Origin: Agelas oroides
Taxonomy: Eukaryota > Porifera > Demospongiae > Agelasida > Agelasidae
Reading direction: 5' to 3'
NCBI GenBank assembly: GCA_949130485.1
Contig: OX422185.1
Span: forward strand, 17,177,011-17,241,010
DNA length: 64,000 bases
Part shown: positions 1-14,300 of the stretch, piece after piece
Position numbering within the stretch: position 1 is the stretch's first letter
Layout: each line of letters starts with the position of its first letter
Program-made: the position numbers and the translations under genes
Notes under the pieces: generated by a model
What the model saw: the letters and a program-made list of their open reading frames with translations, nothing else
Database searches by the model: none
What the model was told of the DNA's origin: nothing

Positions 1-16
1 GGGAGGCAAATATCAC

Positions 17-184
17 CGAGCGTTGAACGCAAAGTTGTTTGAACAATGCACAAACGTTGCCTTTCTGTTGTAAAAACTCTGGTCCAATTTTGATTATGTC
101 ATACTCACGTGACAAAAGATGCCAGGCTCTCCCCGCGTATACACATTCGCGTTCCAGACCTGGGGAGCCTGGGAACAAGGCTAG
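17..184 (-). repeat. Dispersed repeat R1, reverse copy
   Basis: Read on the minus strand, this begins with a TAGCC-TTGTTCCCAGGC start, passes a CACGTGAG/TATGACATAAT block and ends in CAACGCTCGGTG. The same order of blocks occurs on the plus strand at 4273-4532 and 16566-16831. Three diverged copies in one window define a dispersed family. The first 900 bases of the window otherwise show no convincing exon. Confidence 0.6.
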
Positions 185-902
185 ATTTTTAGTACAGCTG
201 TGGGTAAACATACAAAATGAAATCTGCACTGCTCATATACATGTACAAGAGCTCATAGTAGGGATGTTAGCAATAGGTTTGTGTCATGGCTATGTGCACT
301 TCAGTGTTGTCATTGTTGTGCCAACAACCTTCCCTTGCCAATAGGACAGGAATTGCTGCACAGTGCTCTTATGTAATTTCAACTTGATGATTGAGCATAC
401 AAAGTAAACATGGGGATTATCACAATTGGATAATCACCCTTTTTGTGTCTGGACCCAGACTTTATACCATTTGACAGCTTTGAGAGTGTTCATAGCTTTT
501 GGCAGCTTTTGTACATTCAGTAGCCAATACCTTGATGACAGGCTTTTCTTCCCTCAGTATTGAGTCATGTAGTATTATGGCATACTGTACAATTTCTGAA
601 ACTGCGTTCTGTATGCCATGCAGTAAATATGAACTATATGTAAGACTATCTCCTCCATCCCTCCAACATGCATAATACAATAATCATATACATGTAAGCA
701 TGGTAACTATTTACGCTACCATGCCAATAAGCTAATGTGATTACTGCAAGTGTGCCTGGGCTCTCTGGAACAGACCGTTTAAATTATCTTCATGGTCACA
801 TTTTCCTGTGGTGTATAAATCAACCTTCCTGAAACATTCTGCAGCTATGCAGTAAATAACAGCTCATCCTCCATCCTTGCCTCCCTTTCTCCCTCTGTGT
901 AG

Positions 903-976
903 CCTACAATGTTCCTGAACTGGAAAAGAAGCCAACAGCCTCTGTGTACCGCCCTCTCAAAGGACACCTCTCAAGG
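903..976 (+). CDS. EF-hand gene, exon 1 in window
   Basis: A pyrimidine-rich tract ending in TGTGTAG precedes the exon, and GTAAGG follows it. The exon starts with two bases that finish a codon and then reads YNVPELEKKPTASVYRPLKG in an open frame, ending in phase 0. The V-P-x-x-E-K-P linker recurs in the last exon (YKNLEKTPTAEV), as expected for the spacer between EF-hand pairs. Confidence 0.7.
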
Positions 977-3900
977 GTAAGGGGGTTTGGTACATGTATT
1001 TCATCATGCATGATCATGTAGGTATAAGCATGATTTGACAAGTACTACACCATGTCCACATCCACAATGCATCCAAATTCGTAAACCTAATCATCAATAT
1101 GTACACCTCATCATCCACAATGCATCCAAATTCATAAATCTAATATGTACACCTCATCATCCACAATGCATCCAAATTCGTAAACCTAATCATCAATATG
1201 TACACCTCATCATCCACAATGCATCCAAATTCATAAATCTAATATGTACACCTCATCATCCACAATGCATCCAAATTCATCCACAATGCATCCAAATTCA
1301 TCCACAATGCATCCAAATTCATAAATCTAATATGTACACCTCATCATCCACAATGCATCCAAATTCGTAAACCTAATCATCAATATGTACACCTCATCAT
1401 CCACAATGCATCCAAATTCATAAATCTAATATGTACACCTCATCATCCACAATGCATCCAAATTCATCCACAATGCATCCAAATTCATCCACAATGCATC
1501 CAAATTCATCCACAATGCATCCAAATTCATAAATCTAATATGTACACCTCATCATCCACAATGCATCCAAATTCATAAATCTAATATGTACACCTCATCA
1601 TCCACAATGCATCCAAATTCATAAATCTAATATGTACACCTCATCATCCACAATGCATCCAAATTCATCCACAATGCATCCAAATTCATAAATCTAATAT
1701 GTACACCTCATCATCCACAATGCATCCAAATTCGTAAACCTAATCATCAATATGTACACCTCATCATCCACAAGTACACCTCATCATCCACAATGCATCC
1801 AAATTCATAAATCTAATATGTACACCTCATCATCCACAATGCATCCAAATTCGTAAACCTAATCATCAATATGTACACCTCATCATCCACAAGTACACCT
1901 CATCATCCACAATGCATCCAAATTCATAAATCTAATATGTACACCTCATCATCCACAAGTACACCTCATCATCCACAATGCATCCAAATTCATACATCTA
2001 ATCATCAATATGTCATATATTTCCTAGCTCCTGCACACACACAATATTATATACCACATGAATCTATTCATCCACTCTCATCCAGATATCCACGTTATAT
2101 ATCATTGTATCTCATAGCCTGTGAACTAACTGCATTTCCCCCTTCTTCCTCCCCTCCCCTCTCCTCTCACACACAGACTCCGAACTCTCTTGGTTCTGGG
2201 GATGAGGAGGGTCAGGTGGAGGGGATCCTGGAGAGGCTGAGGAGGGAGGTGAAGCAGAGGAGACTGCTCCTGTACCCTTACTTCAGAGACTACGACAGAG
2301 TGAGCGGAGAGAGAGAGAGAGATGTGTGTTATAATTATTACTTCAGAGAGTGAGCGGAGAGAGGGAGAGAGAGATGTGTGTTATATTACTTCAGAGAGTG
2401 AGCGGAGAGAGAGAGAGAGATGTGTGTTATATTACTTCAGAGAGTGAGCGGAGAGAGAGAGAGAGATGTGTGTTATATTACTTCAGAGAGTGAGCGGAGA
2501 GAGGGAGAGAGAGATGTGTGTTATATTACTTCAGAGAGTGAGCGGAGAGAGGGAGAGAGAGATGTGTGTTATATTACTTCAGAGAGTGAGCGGAGAGAGA
2601 GAGAGAGAGAGATGTGTGTTATATTACTTCAGAGAGTGAGCGGAGAGAGAGAGAGAGATGTGTGTTATATTACTTCAGAGAGTGAGTGGGGAGGGAGAGA
2701 GAGATGTGTGTCATGTACATAACAAAAGAAGAGTAGATGATAGCAGGCTAACTGGGAAAATCTTGGTATTTTGTTTATGGTGGTGAAGTTGTATTCCAGT
2801 TTTTTTTATGCTGAGCTTTCAGGTGATAGGATCATCAGATTCCTCTAATGTACATTGCATGCATGTGAAAACATCAGCAGATCCACCTAATTGGTGCATA
2901 TGTGGGTGTGACATGTTCCAATTTATATTACTTAGCTAGTATGTTTATTGTTTACAAAACTAAATGACCTTCATGAATAATTGTGAATAACAATATGATC
3001 ATTGGTAATGTTTGTACCTTGAATGCTTGCTACTTTGTCACTTGACCCTTGACCCCCTTGTAGTTGGATTTTTATTAGGTGACAACATCATCTGCACTAT
3101 TGTGAAATTATGTGTAGTGCACATTGGAGTTCAACCTGATAGAAACTGAAGTATGTCATGTCTGGATAGCGACTATATTCATGTAACATGTTAATAAACA
3201 ACAGTGTAAGGGGAAAACAAAGTTAAACCAGCCAAAGTAGAAATTGTGATGTGTCCCTTCTTCTGTTCCACCCACCCCCACAGGGCAAGGGGTACACGCG
3301 TGGTGTGACCAAACCCCAGTTTGAGAGACTCCTGCACTTTCTCTCCCTCAACGTCACCCCAGAAGAGAGAAAGGTAAGGTGAAGTTATGAAGGACTTAGA
3401 GGAAAGGAAGGTATAGGGCACTCGGTATTTAATGAAGAGTTATGAAAGAGATAATTATTGTTGATTACCCAAGGAATCCCACACATTCTGGAACGATATG
3501 TTTAGGAAGTGGGTTGTTAGGGTTGTTAAGAGAAGCCAGGAATTTGCTGACTGGCTTGCTGGACTCACCAGGTTGAGTAAATTTCCTTGAAGCTTACTAC
3601 CATACTTCAAATATGCCTTGTCCTCACAGATGTAGTTGCCTGTTTTTACTGTCTCTCTCTCCCTCCCTGTAGCTGATAGTGCGTAAGTTTGAGGACCCCA
3701 ATGGAGGGGACGTGAACTATGTTGCCTTCGTACAGGCTGTCGACGAGGAGTACACTGGACAAGTCATGGAGCAGGAGAAGAGGGAGAGGTGAGCTGCATG
3801 TATTGCAGTGGGAAATTCTTGACCACCTCAATCTGGCATTAAAAGCCTGCCTTGAATCTGTACTAGCTACTACAATGTCAACTGGGTCTGTTATTCATAG

Positions 3901-6900
3901 GATTGCACAAGAACACCAAGTGTTTATTTTAGAGGTGCAACAAGTGATATATACAGAAGCCAAGTGATCTCATAATTGATCTAAAAGACAAACTGAAAAT
4001 AGTCAAAACAAAATGTGTGTAGAATGCAAGACACTGGAAGAGGCTACCTCTCATGATGCTTTGGTAGTGATTAACCCTCGGCGCGCATGCGCAGCGAGGG
4101 TTACAGTACTTCGTTTGTCTGTCTGTCTGTCTGTTACAACTAGCTTGGCTCACCTGGCGGCTAAATCTCTGAAGTTTGGACGCAGATAGGCTTCAAACCG
4201 AACGAGGATGTGTTTAAATTTCGCGATTTCGCCAAGAACGTTTCGTTCAAGAGTTATGCTGCGATTCGTTTGCCACGGCGAGCGCTAGTTGTAGCCTCGT
4301 TCCCAGGCTCCCCCGGAACGCGAATATGTATCGTATTTTCTACGTAAGCATGACGTAATGAAAATAGGACTAAAACAGAAAGGCAACGTTTTGCGCGTTG
4401 TTCAACCAACTATACGTTCAACGCTCGGTGTGTATGATATTCAACCCCCGATAACTAGATACATGTAATAAGTTGGCCGCTACCTTCGCTCTTTTTCCTG
4501 TTCTGAGTCTCGGGTACGCCCACGCGCAATTAAGGTCGTTCATGCATGCTCAATACTGCTACAATATGTATGTACATGCATGCTCAATACTGCTACAATA
4601 TGTATGTACATGCATGCTCAATACTGCTACAATATGTATGTACAGGCATGGTCAATACTGCTACAATATGTATGTAAGGCATGGTACATATCCAGGATTA
4701 CCAGGGAGTATCCCACAGATTCCCTACTCACTACACATGCTCACTACATTAGGGAGGGGTTTGTTGGGGGAAGGTAAAGGGCTAGTAGGACAACTTGGGA
4801 CACTGTTATCCTGTACGACTTTGTGTAGTCTCAGCTAGCTATCTAGTGTACCATCATACCGCATGAATTTCCTTCGCCTACTTAGCTATGTCCTGTGACT
4901 CTGCATTAATATTATGCGCCGAGGGTTAAGCACTTCAGTGCTATTCATTGTTCATGCATTACAGTTCTTTAGGATCCCTGGATGTCAAAATTTCCGGCTC
5001 TACTATAAGTGTACTCTATGTACTTGTTTGTTCCCAGTTCCTCAGGCCCCTCCCCCCATTCTCCCCACTGCTCTCCGGAGGTGGTGGACGTGGAGGAGCT
5101 GATAGCCCGGATACAGGAGCACGTGAGCACCAACAGGATCAGAGTGTCGGAACATTTCCAGGATTTTGACCCTCTCAGGAGCGGGTCCATCAGTGCTGCC
5201 AGGTTCAGACAGGTACTAGTTAGCCTCAAACCCAGGCTTTCTTTCCGGATTTTGTCTGGCAGCTTTGGCTTTCTCCGCTGCAATACAAAATCCGGAACGG
5301 AAAGCCTGGATTTGAGGCTAGGTATGTTACTAGCACCTATCATCATTGTATTTATTGTACCGTCATAACTCAGAATGATACAATAGAGCTTGATATTCCA
5401 TTTATGGACTATTTTGGTGGGGACATCCTGCACAGGTTAATCTACAGACTTAAACTCTGGGTTCTGTAAGCATGTTGTTTAGACTGGAATAATGTGAAAT
5501 TATTGGAGCTTGATATTTGTCATGTTCCATTATACACTATTTGGTAAAAACAATGTGCGGGTGGGGGGATTAGCCAAGCTTTGGCCAAAATGCATCCTGC
5601 CCAGGAGGAGGTACATGTAACTCTCTAGCCTACAAAGATACTGATCCTGCATTCATTGGACCTGTAACTACATAATGTACACCAAGAGTGCATAAGAACG
5701 GGTGGCTAGAGTAAGAGCGTGCAACTCCAATAGAAGCCCACATTCCGGTCAAATTTAGTGAACCGTACTAAAAATAGAACACTCAGCACGTGCTTAACAA
5801 CAATGGCTTATGTCTATGCGCAGCTGCGCAGTATGTGTTACTATTTTTAGTACGGTCCACTAATTCTGACCGGTTTCAAATTTACAAAGTTATACACGCT
5901 CTTACTCTAGCTGCCCGTTCTTATATGCGCTCTTGCTATAACATTGGGACTGTGCAATGATGCACAGCAAAAATTCAATTGCTCAATCGCACAGGCTCGT
6001 GAACCCAAATACTTACTATGTGTACACAGTGATTATCATGTGCATGCAGGTGCAATTAAACACAACTGTTTTCAAGAAGTTTTAGTTCTGTGCACTAGAC
6101 AATGCAACAACTGTCCATTTAGAGTTTGCGCTGAGCAAATAAGGAAGAACTGTAGCAGATGAGTTTTATTTCTGTGCACTAGAAAATGCCACAACTGTCC
6201 ATTTAGAGTTTGCGCTGAGCAAGTTTTAGTCAAAACAAACAAGGGCTGTCTTTTAACCTTTCACTATGGGTCTCTATGGCAGTCTGTATGATTACATCAT
6301 TCACGTAGCACTAATTGTTACCGCATACCATACTCATAAAACCGCTGCCTGCTGTTTACACTGGGTTTGTTCCAAGGTCTCACACAGGTGCTCACTGCTC
6401 GCAATATAAATTGGGAACGATTATGTGAGCAGTAGTGCTGGTGTTCCCCCACTTAACACCTCCAACTTTTAATTGGGGCGAGCCTGAGCGAGCCCCACAC
6501 TAGCGTGACTGCATTGTGCACGCGTGTGTGTATCTACATGTATGCTTGTTTGGACTGACCACTTACTGTAAATTTTAAATCAGCGCATTCAAATATTTCA
6601 CGATGATTGAATGTCCACGCCGACGTGTACTTCAGCTAAGCTGTGAGAATGAGCGTGAAGGGCTACTGCCAGACTGCAGGGTCGGCGTGAAAGAGAGCGA
6701 GAGCGAAGACAATTCAAGTTGAATGCATTGGCAGCACACATGGCAACTTACTTTCTGAACCATGGTACGAGTCTGACGATCACATGACAAGGCAGGCTGC
6801 GAGTGACAGTCGAACAGCAGGGTGTACACTGGCTTCAGGTACACGCCTGGCATGACCGCTCGTACATAGCATGGATTCCCCTGCTAGCTCATGGTTTGAC

Positions 6901-9900
6901 TGTGAAGCTTAGCCCATGCCCTAGTCTATCAAGCCAGACCATCTCTCACCCTACATACCCTAACCCTCTCTCACTTTTCTGGAGGGTGAGAGACGGTCTA
7001 GCTTGATAGACTACCCATGCCCTTGTAGCCATAGTAGTCTGGCTGGACAAATAGCTACATGTGTGTGGACGGTGGGCAGTCCAGATGCAATTTGCTACTC
7101 ACTCAGGCTTGCCCCAGGATGATTCAGCATCTTACTACTGTTGTGGGTACAGAGGTTTTCAGGTTGCTTGTCAAACCAGACAAGCTGCAAGTGCAAAGTC
7201 CACTTATTTAAAATAACCACTAATCAGATTTAACACTGTTCACTAAAGCCTTTTTTGTAACAATTTAATTAGTGGTTAGTTTAAACAAGTGACTTTGATT
7301 TGGCACTTGTGCGTAGTCTCTCAAGTGACTTTTCTGGAGGGTGAGAGATGGTCTGGCTTGAGGGACTATATTGTGGGTGACTGGTGCTGTGCAAGGCACA
7401 GTAAACGACTAGGAAATACATTGATGCACATTGTGTACTAATTTAGCCTCGTACCCTGGCCGCATATGCGACATGGGTACGAGGCTAGTACTAATTATGC
7501 ATCACTTAATTAAATGAGTGTGTACACTAACCTTGAGATAGCTGTTTATCGCCATTCACCCAGAACCTGCAAGTGTAACATAATTTCTGTTATGGAAGAA
7601 GAATGTTTGTGCTACCTTTGAGGGAAGTTTGAGCGCATTGGCTTATTTGTCGTGCTGGAGAGAAAACTCTGCCATTCTTGGTGCTCTCTGAACAGCTTGG
7701 CTCGTCTACGCAACTGTCCTAGCCACATGTACTTGCCCTTATGTGCATCGTTTCATACGTAGCTATAGCCTGGTACATGTTTTGCAAGCACATGACTAGG
7801 ACGAACTGTTGACTGTTCAATTGTATCAGCTGGGTGCATATTTGTGCTGTATTAGGGTTAATGCTGGCACAACCCCAAGACAGACAGCATTCACCGTCTC
7901 CTCTCCTCCTCAGGGTCTGAGTTCCCTGGGTCTCCCCTACCTCACTGATGCCCAGTTCACGGGCCCTCTGTGATCACTATGTCAACCCAAGCAGGAAGGG
8001 GTGTGTTTGCTGGAAGAAGTTTCTCAGTGATGTTGACCAGGGTGGGTTTTCTGACTCACATGAATATAATTATGTGGCACTGGTGAAAAGTCTCAGGTCT
8101 GCCCACATACAATGTCATGTAAGGCACATGTGTGATTTGCATGGCAATGAAATTGCACTGCACTACATGCATGATTGCACTACATGCATGATTGCATGGC
8201 AATAAATTTGACAAGCTCCATTTTATTCGCTTGATGAACATGATGCTATGAAAGGCAAACTGGACAGCTATGTGTAGACACAAGCCATTGTTGCTAAGCA
8301 CGTAACCGGTGTTCTATTTATAGAACAGGTCAATAATTTTGCCCGTATTATGGGCTTCTATTGGAGTTATACGCTCGTACTCAAGCCACCTGTTCTTATG
8401 TGCTCTTGGATGAACTCAGTGCATGTATTGAGTTTGATGCCATGACCAAAACCGACCACCATATACCATGAGCAGTTCAGACTCCTCCATCATAGATAAT
8501 AGAGCTACAAACAGGGATTGCAAACGGCAATAATTTTACGTCGAATCATAGTTTCGGTCACGTGATCTGACACACACTGCATTGGCAGTAGACGACTGTG
8601 CGAGTTTTGTGCATTTCTTCTTTCCCCGAATGTCAAGTGGTTTCTGGCAGACTGCTATTGCGATGGAGGGATATTCATGAGTCCTGAAAATTATCAGCAG
8701 GCCTGACGACGACTAAGACAGATTGATACGTCCCTGCATGAGCTGGAGGCACCTGTTCAGAAAGCTAGAGAAAAGTGCACACAATTACTGCAGTTCTATT
8801 GTTTTGTCAGCATTACATTGACCTACCAGCAGACTTTACCTAAACCAGGGTACAGATCTCTCTAGAAAACTACAAGAGTTTTCACATTATTCAAGACCTC
8901 CCATCAAACCGTGTACTGTATCACAAAGAAATAAGCCACTCAGTTACATTCTTTGCTAATGGTTACACTTTATGACAGCTTGCATCATTGGGTAGCCCTG
9001 TTTATTTTCCAGAAAAAACTACGAAACTATTATTTTAGCATTTCTACATTGCATAAAAATCAATTCACAACTGTGCATAGTACAATTTTCTACCAGAATG
9101 TTGTAGATACCATGGTATATCAGTAAATGCACAAGAACCTATAGTGTGATGACCTGCGCGGGAGATAATTGATCGTACACCTATTAGTGGGCACCGCCTT
9201 CTAACCGAAACACCGGAACGAGGATTCAACGTGACGTCATCGGCGTTTTGCCCGAGTTTGCCCGTAAATTTTTGTCCGTTTCCAATCCCGTTTCAGTGCT
9301 CTATTATCTATGCCTCCATCTACCACACAGTTCCCCACAGTTGCAGTGATAGTGTATATATAGTGTATATATATATAAAAAATAACTTCACACCAAATGA
9401 CTCTGGTGAAGTCCACTTTCTAGTACACCAAGGATCATAAAGTATGTGTGCATGGATCAATGTGTGTGCTTCTATGTGTATAATTCTTATGGTGCATTAA
9501 ACAGTTGTACACCATAAAATTTGAGAGTCACGGGATGATAAATCTGCATGCTTTACAAAACTTTGTAAATACCACGACACACGAACGTGAGACACCACAC
9601 CATGACTCTGACAGCAAAAAGAAGATTGCAACTTGCAACATCAATCTCAGAACGTCATGATGACAGCAAAAGTACAGCGGACAAAACATAACTTACTAAT
9701 TTAATATGCAGACATTGATGATGCATGCAAACTGGTGTTCAGTGAAGTCAAGGGAGAGATGTGCCGGTGCACGAGCGACCGTCAACACACTAGCGCAGAA
9801 GGCCCCTCGTACCCTCGTAGTGACTCCTGCACTGCTGTTCGCCATAGATGGAACTGGCAACCCGTGGTAAGATCGAGTCCAGTGCTGCTCTCCACGACCG

Positions 9901-11352
9901 GAGTGTGGTGTGCGAGTGTGCACGTAACGCTGCGGGAGCTCAGTGTGCATGCGGAACAGCTGCAGCAGCATGTACGAAGAGCGGAAGAGGGAGAAGGATT
10001 GCCGCGAGGTGAAGCAGTATGTCGCAGACGTCTGTTTATCACAGCGGGAGGAGGTTGGTGAGATACAAAAGCCAGCTCTGACGGGGAATGCGCCCCCGTT
10101 TCTTTTTGCGCGACAATGGCGCACGGCTGCGTAACTCGGGTGCTCGGACTTGCCTGAGCGAGTGCGTGCCTGCTGTGTGTACCGGTGAGCTCCGTTACTG
10201 CAGGAGAAGGCTGGGTTGCAGGTACTAGCAACGAACGTCCGTCTCCTTGTGACGGAGCGAGTCCAGTGGAGGTGGTCATGAAAGATCGTTCTTTTGCTGA
10301 CAGAACTCGTGAAGCAAACTGACCAGTCAAATTCATAACGCAGAGTCGACTGCGAATGCGTGTATTGACGACCGCTTTTATTGGGTTTTTGGTAGGGGAA
10401 TCCCCGGCACTACAGCCCGCCGTGTCCGACGTGGGCGAGTGTATGGCACGCGGTTATGTCTGGAATACATACATGTAAGAGTGCCTGGCAACTAGATATG
10501 AATATCTGCATATGGAGCTTGGCAACGAGATGTTGATTCAGTTGCAAATAACAACAGTCAAAAGAGTGTGAACAATAAACATTAAACATGGCTAAGAATT
10601 ATTCCGAATCTCTTACGTATTGAACACCTCCCTCCTCTCCAGTGTTTACAACCTCTGGCCTCACTGGCCCCCTCCCTCGTCTGGGAGCTGTAGACTTCTC
10701 CTTCACCACCTCCCCTGGGGAGAAAGAGACATTGAAGGCAGTGACGTTCCGACTGAGGGAGAGAGCCAATCAGAGAAGGGTGCTCGCTAAGCCATGCTTC
10801 CAAGACTTTGACAAGTAAGGGGAACTAAGTGATACATACCATATAGCCAGAAATATTGGCGGTCTTTAAATTTGGTGGTTTGGCCCCAAACCGACTGTAA
10901 AAAATATTGGCAGAATTTAAATTTGGCGGTGGCGTCTCAGGTCCGTTTATCGAGGAGTGTTATTGTCTTTCGGCTTGAAGTACTTGAACAAAGTCATGGT
11001 TTCGCAAATTTACGAGAAATAAAACTGGCAGCGTGCTAGCACCGATCCTGCTACATGTACAGCCGCATAGAGAGGCGCTGGATGGGACCAAGGGTGCTAG
11101 CGTGCGCTACTGCATGCATTACATCATTATGCATTGTGTACGAATAATTTTATATTTGGCAGTTTCAACCCTAACCACCAACCGCCAAATTTAATTCCCC
11201 GTCAAATTTTCCGGCTATACGGTATCTCTTTCTCAATTGAAATGTAAACATGATATCATGGTTGTTGGTCCATAGTTTTACTAGTTTTAGGATGCCATAC
11301 ACAAACGGAACACTTTTTAATAACATGGTTTGCTTGCCATAATTGATCTATT

Positions 11353-11390
<38 letters not shown>

Positions 11391-14300
11391 CCAGACACAA
11401 CATGGGCTATGTAACCCGGAGCCAGTTCCGCCAGTGTCTCTCCTACCTGGGACTGGACAGCAGTGAGGAGGAGACGAGAGTGATGGAGACAAAGTTCTCA
11501 GACAGCAAGGGGTTCAACTACCTGCGTTTCCTGGAGGAGCTACAACCGTCTGAGGAACCGGAGGACAAGTACCGACTGAGGATGACACAACTCACAGCTA
11601 AGAAAGAACAGGTGAGTGGGTGATGTGTCATTAACATGGGGCAAACTAGCAGGAAATTATACGGCTCATAAACAGAGCTGATTTTGATGTGGTTGTTTAA
11701 ATGAGTATAATACGAAAAGTTGTGTGTGCTTAGATTGCTTATTTACAATGAAATTAATTGGTCAACTGTCCAGATTAACTACATGTATAAGATGTCCTTG
11801 TATTTTGGGTGCATCTTCAGGTTCAAAGTGCTGTAGTGCTGAGCTTCTATAAGGGTGGGGCTCATATACACTTCATGGATGCATGAATATCTGAGTGTAC
11901 CTGAAGCATGCACAAGCCTTGCTCTTAGCGGAAGCTCAGCGCTTCGCTTATATGTACTACCAGAGTGGGAGGTACATTAAACCCCACCAATAACAGTTTA
12001 CCGTATAGCCGGAAAATTTGATGGGGAATTAAATTTGGCGGTTTGGCGGTCGGGGTTGAAACCGCCAAATTAAAATCTGCCAATATTATTTTCGCCCGCA
12101 ACGGGTATTGACGTAATGCATGCAGTAGCATTCTTGGCCCTGCCTGGCGCCCCTCTATGCAAGCTGTACATGTAGCTAGCTCGGCGCTAGCACGCTGCAA
12201 ATTACATTTCTTGTAAATTTTCGAACTCACGGCTTTGTTAAGGTGGCGGGTAAGCTACCACACAAGCGCAATAATTGTTTCCGGTTTACGCCCACCATTG
12301 TACAGCTGGTTTTTCTTTTTGAATGAAGCTAATCACTGTAGCAGCTGCTTCAGTAGCTTAATATCAAAGAGCTACCTAGCCGTACAGCCGTACTACAAGC
12401 GACAAAAGCATGAAGGAAACCCTGAGAAGTTTCTACGTCGTCGATCACCGTACATCAATGGCCACACCCACCAAGAAGGCCAGGGGTACATTTTTTCGGG
12501 ACGCTTCGTGAATCAGGTAAATGACTTTAGCAACTCTCTTTACTATAAACAGCTTCTCCAGTGGTTAGTCGAGGGGGTAACGTAAAGTATTCGTGACTAA
12601 CAAATGCCCGGGAGAGTTCGTACCACGAAACGCTACAAAAAGTGACTTTCCAATAACAGTTTCAACTCGCCATCCGTTAAGCTTTACAGCTTATGACCAA
12701 AACTCTACGTAGCCCCCTTAGCGACTGTTGAACTTTCTACTCGCCAAGAATGGAGTATGTGGCTCTCGTACCGTGCGAGTGAAACGTGCTGAAAAATTGT
12801 AAAACTCAACCACTGCTCTCCGCGCTGTTTTCTGTAGCATGGTATCAAGATTTGTTACAGAGATAGTACTTGCCATACAGTACTTGAATATCAAGTTTGG
12901 CTGTAATTGATTGCACAACTAGTAAGATGAGACATTTTATATATAGCAGATAATTTATTGTGAAATTATTTACCCGCCCCCTTAAAGTACTTCAAGCGAG
13001 AGGACAACAACGCTCCCTGATAAACGCACGCGCTAATGTTTATAATGACGTAATACGCTGCAAGGCGCCACTGCCAAATTTAAATTCCGCCAATATTTTT
13101 TACACTTGGTTTGGGGCCTAACCGCCAAATTTAAAGATTGCCAATATTTCCGGCTATACGGTATTTTGCCTTCCAAGTGGCATGCACTGACACATTACAA
13201 TGTAATGCTATGACAGAAATACACTTTCTCTATTGGAAACCCTCTATGAGAACACCCCAGAAATAATTTCCACTGTTATTATTTCTCTATATTGTTGGAA
13301 GTGCACATCCTCAAAATTATTCCAGGGCTGAAAACAACCACTGTCATTGATCATTGATTTCAAGAGCACTTCTACCAGACACTGCTGACAGTCACATATA
13401 CAACATCCTTCAGTGTAGACACATACTTGTAATACCCACCTGTTGCCACAGAAACAAGGGTGAAGTGGAGTATATATACTTGTATGGTAGGGTACAGTTG
13501 ACAGTGTTTATACACAGGGCCAATGTGTATTGTTAAACTATGTGCACAGAACCCATAATTTACTGAGTTCATACTTTGTTTGGTACATAATCTGTCTGTG
13601 AGGTGTCTGCGAGGTGGTAGTGTACTGTTACAATCTAGTGCTAATGACGCTACCATTTACTGACACGATCATTTACTGTCACTGACACTAAACACATGGC
13701 AGGTGTAGGAGCTCATTATTAAAAATTATTACAATATATGCAATACTTAAGCAAAAACCGTATAACTCAAACACGCTAAAGAGAGGAGGGGAGTTTCACT
13801 CAGTCATCCCTCCAAGGGAGGGTGGCGAGGAAAGCTGTAATTTGCAGTTGCCTTCTGGTAGAGTGTCAGCTGCACCAAAATCTCAAACACTTTACGATGC
13901 TTATCAAAATTGAGGAGGCTGTGTCCTGTCGAAAGGAACAGATAACAATATTGGGTGAAAAGAGTATTTTTGTTTCCATGTGAACAGAAGGTGTATGTGC
14001 AAACAAAAGTCAACATGCAGTTTCAAATTTATTAGCCTCATTCCCAAGCATGAGAGCCTGGGAATGAGGCTGAAATCTGGTCCAGATATTGCAAAATCTT
14101 AAAGCTTGAGTTTTCAAGTTTTCAACATAACTATTGGGACCAAAACAATTCTTCTGTATTAATTTTGTTTATTGTAGGATTGGACACTACATTGGACAAA
14201 TTAGTGAGGTGTCCTTTAGAGGGGTTCCACTGGATAGTGTGTGGGTGACATTCATAACATTACACTCAAATGTTTTCATAACATAACGTTACACTCAAAT

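Larger units (their letters stand above)
4075..4925. mobile_element. piggyBac-like non-autonomous element (TTAA target)
   Basis: The ends are inverted: CCCTCGGCGCGCAT on the left and ATGCGCCGAGGG on the right. Both are flanked by TTAA (4071-4074 and 4926-4929). CCCT-type termini with TTAA duplication are characteristic of piggyBac elements. The 851-bp interior has no transposase frame. It contains a copy of repeat R1 and a 30-bp tandem repeat. It sits in the intron between exons 4 and 5 of the EF-hand gene. Confidence 0.75.

Noticed and set aside
1035-2353. Open frames of 111 and 160 codons
   Set aside because: They run through the 46-bp minisatellite. Only the 41 codons at 2177-2299 are a real exon.
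2420-2722. 100-codon frame with repeated ITSESERRE
   Set aside because: It is translation of the GA-rich intronic repeat.
9782-10336. 184-codon minus-strand frame
   Set aside because: Low-complexity Ser/Thr/Pro composition without a domain; it overlaps open frames on the other strand, as expected in GC-rich DNA.
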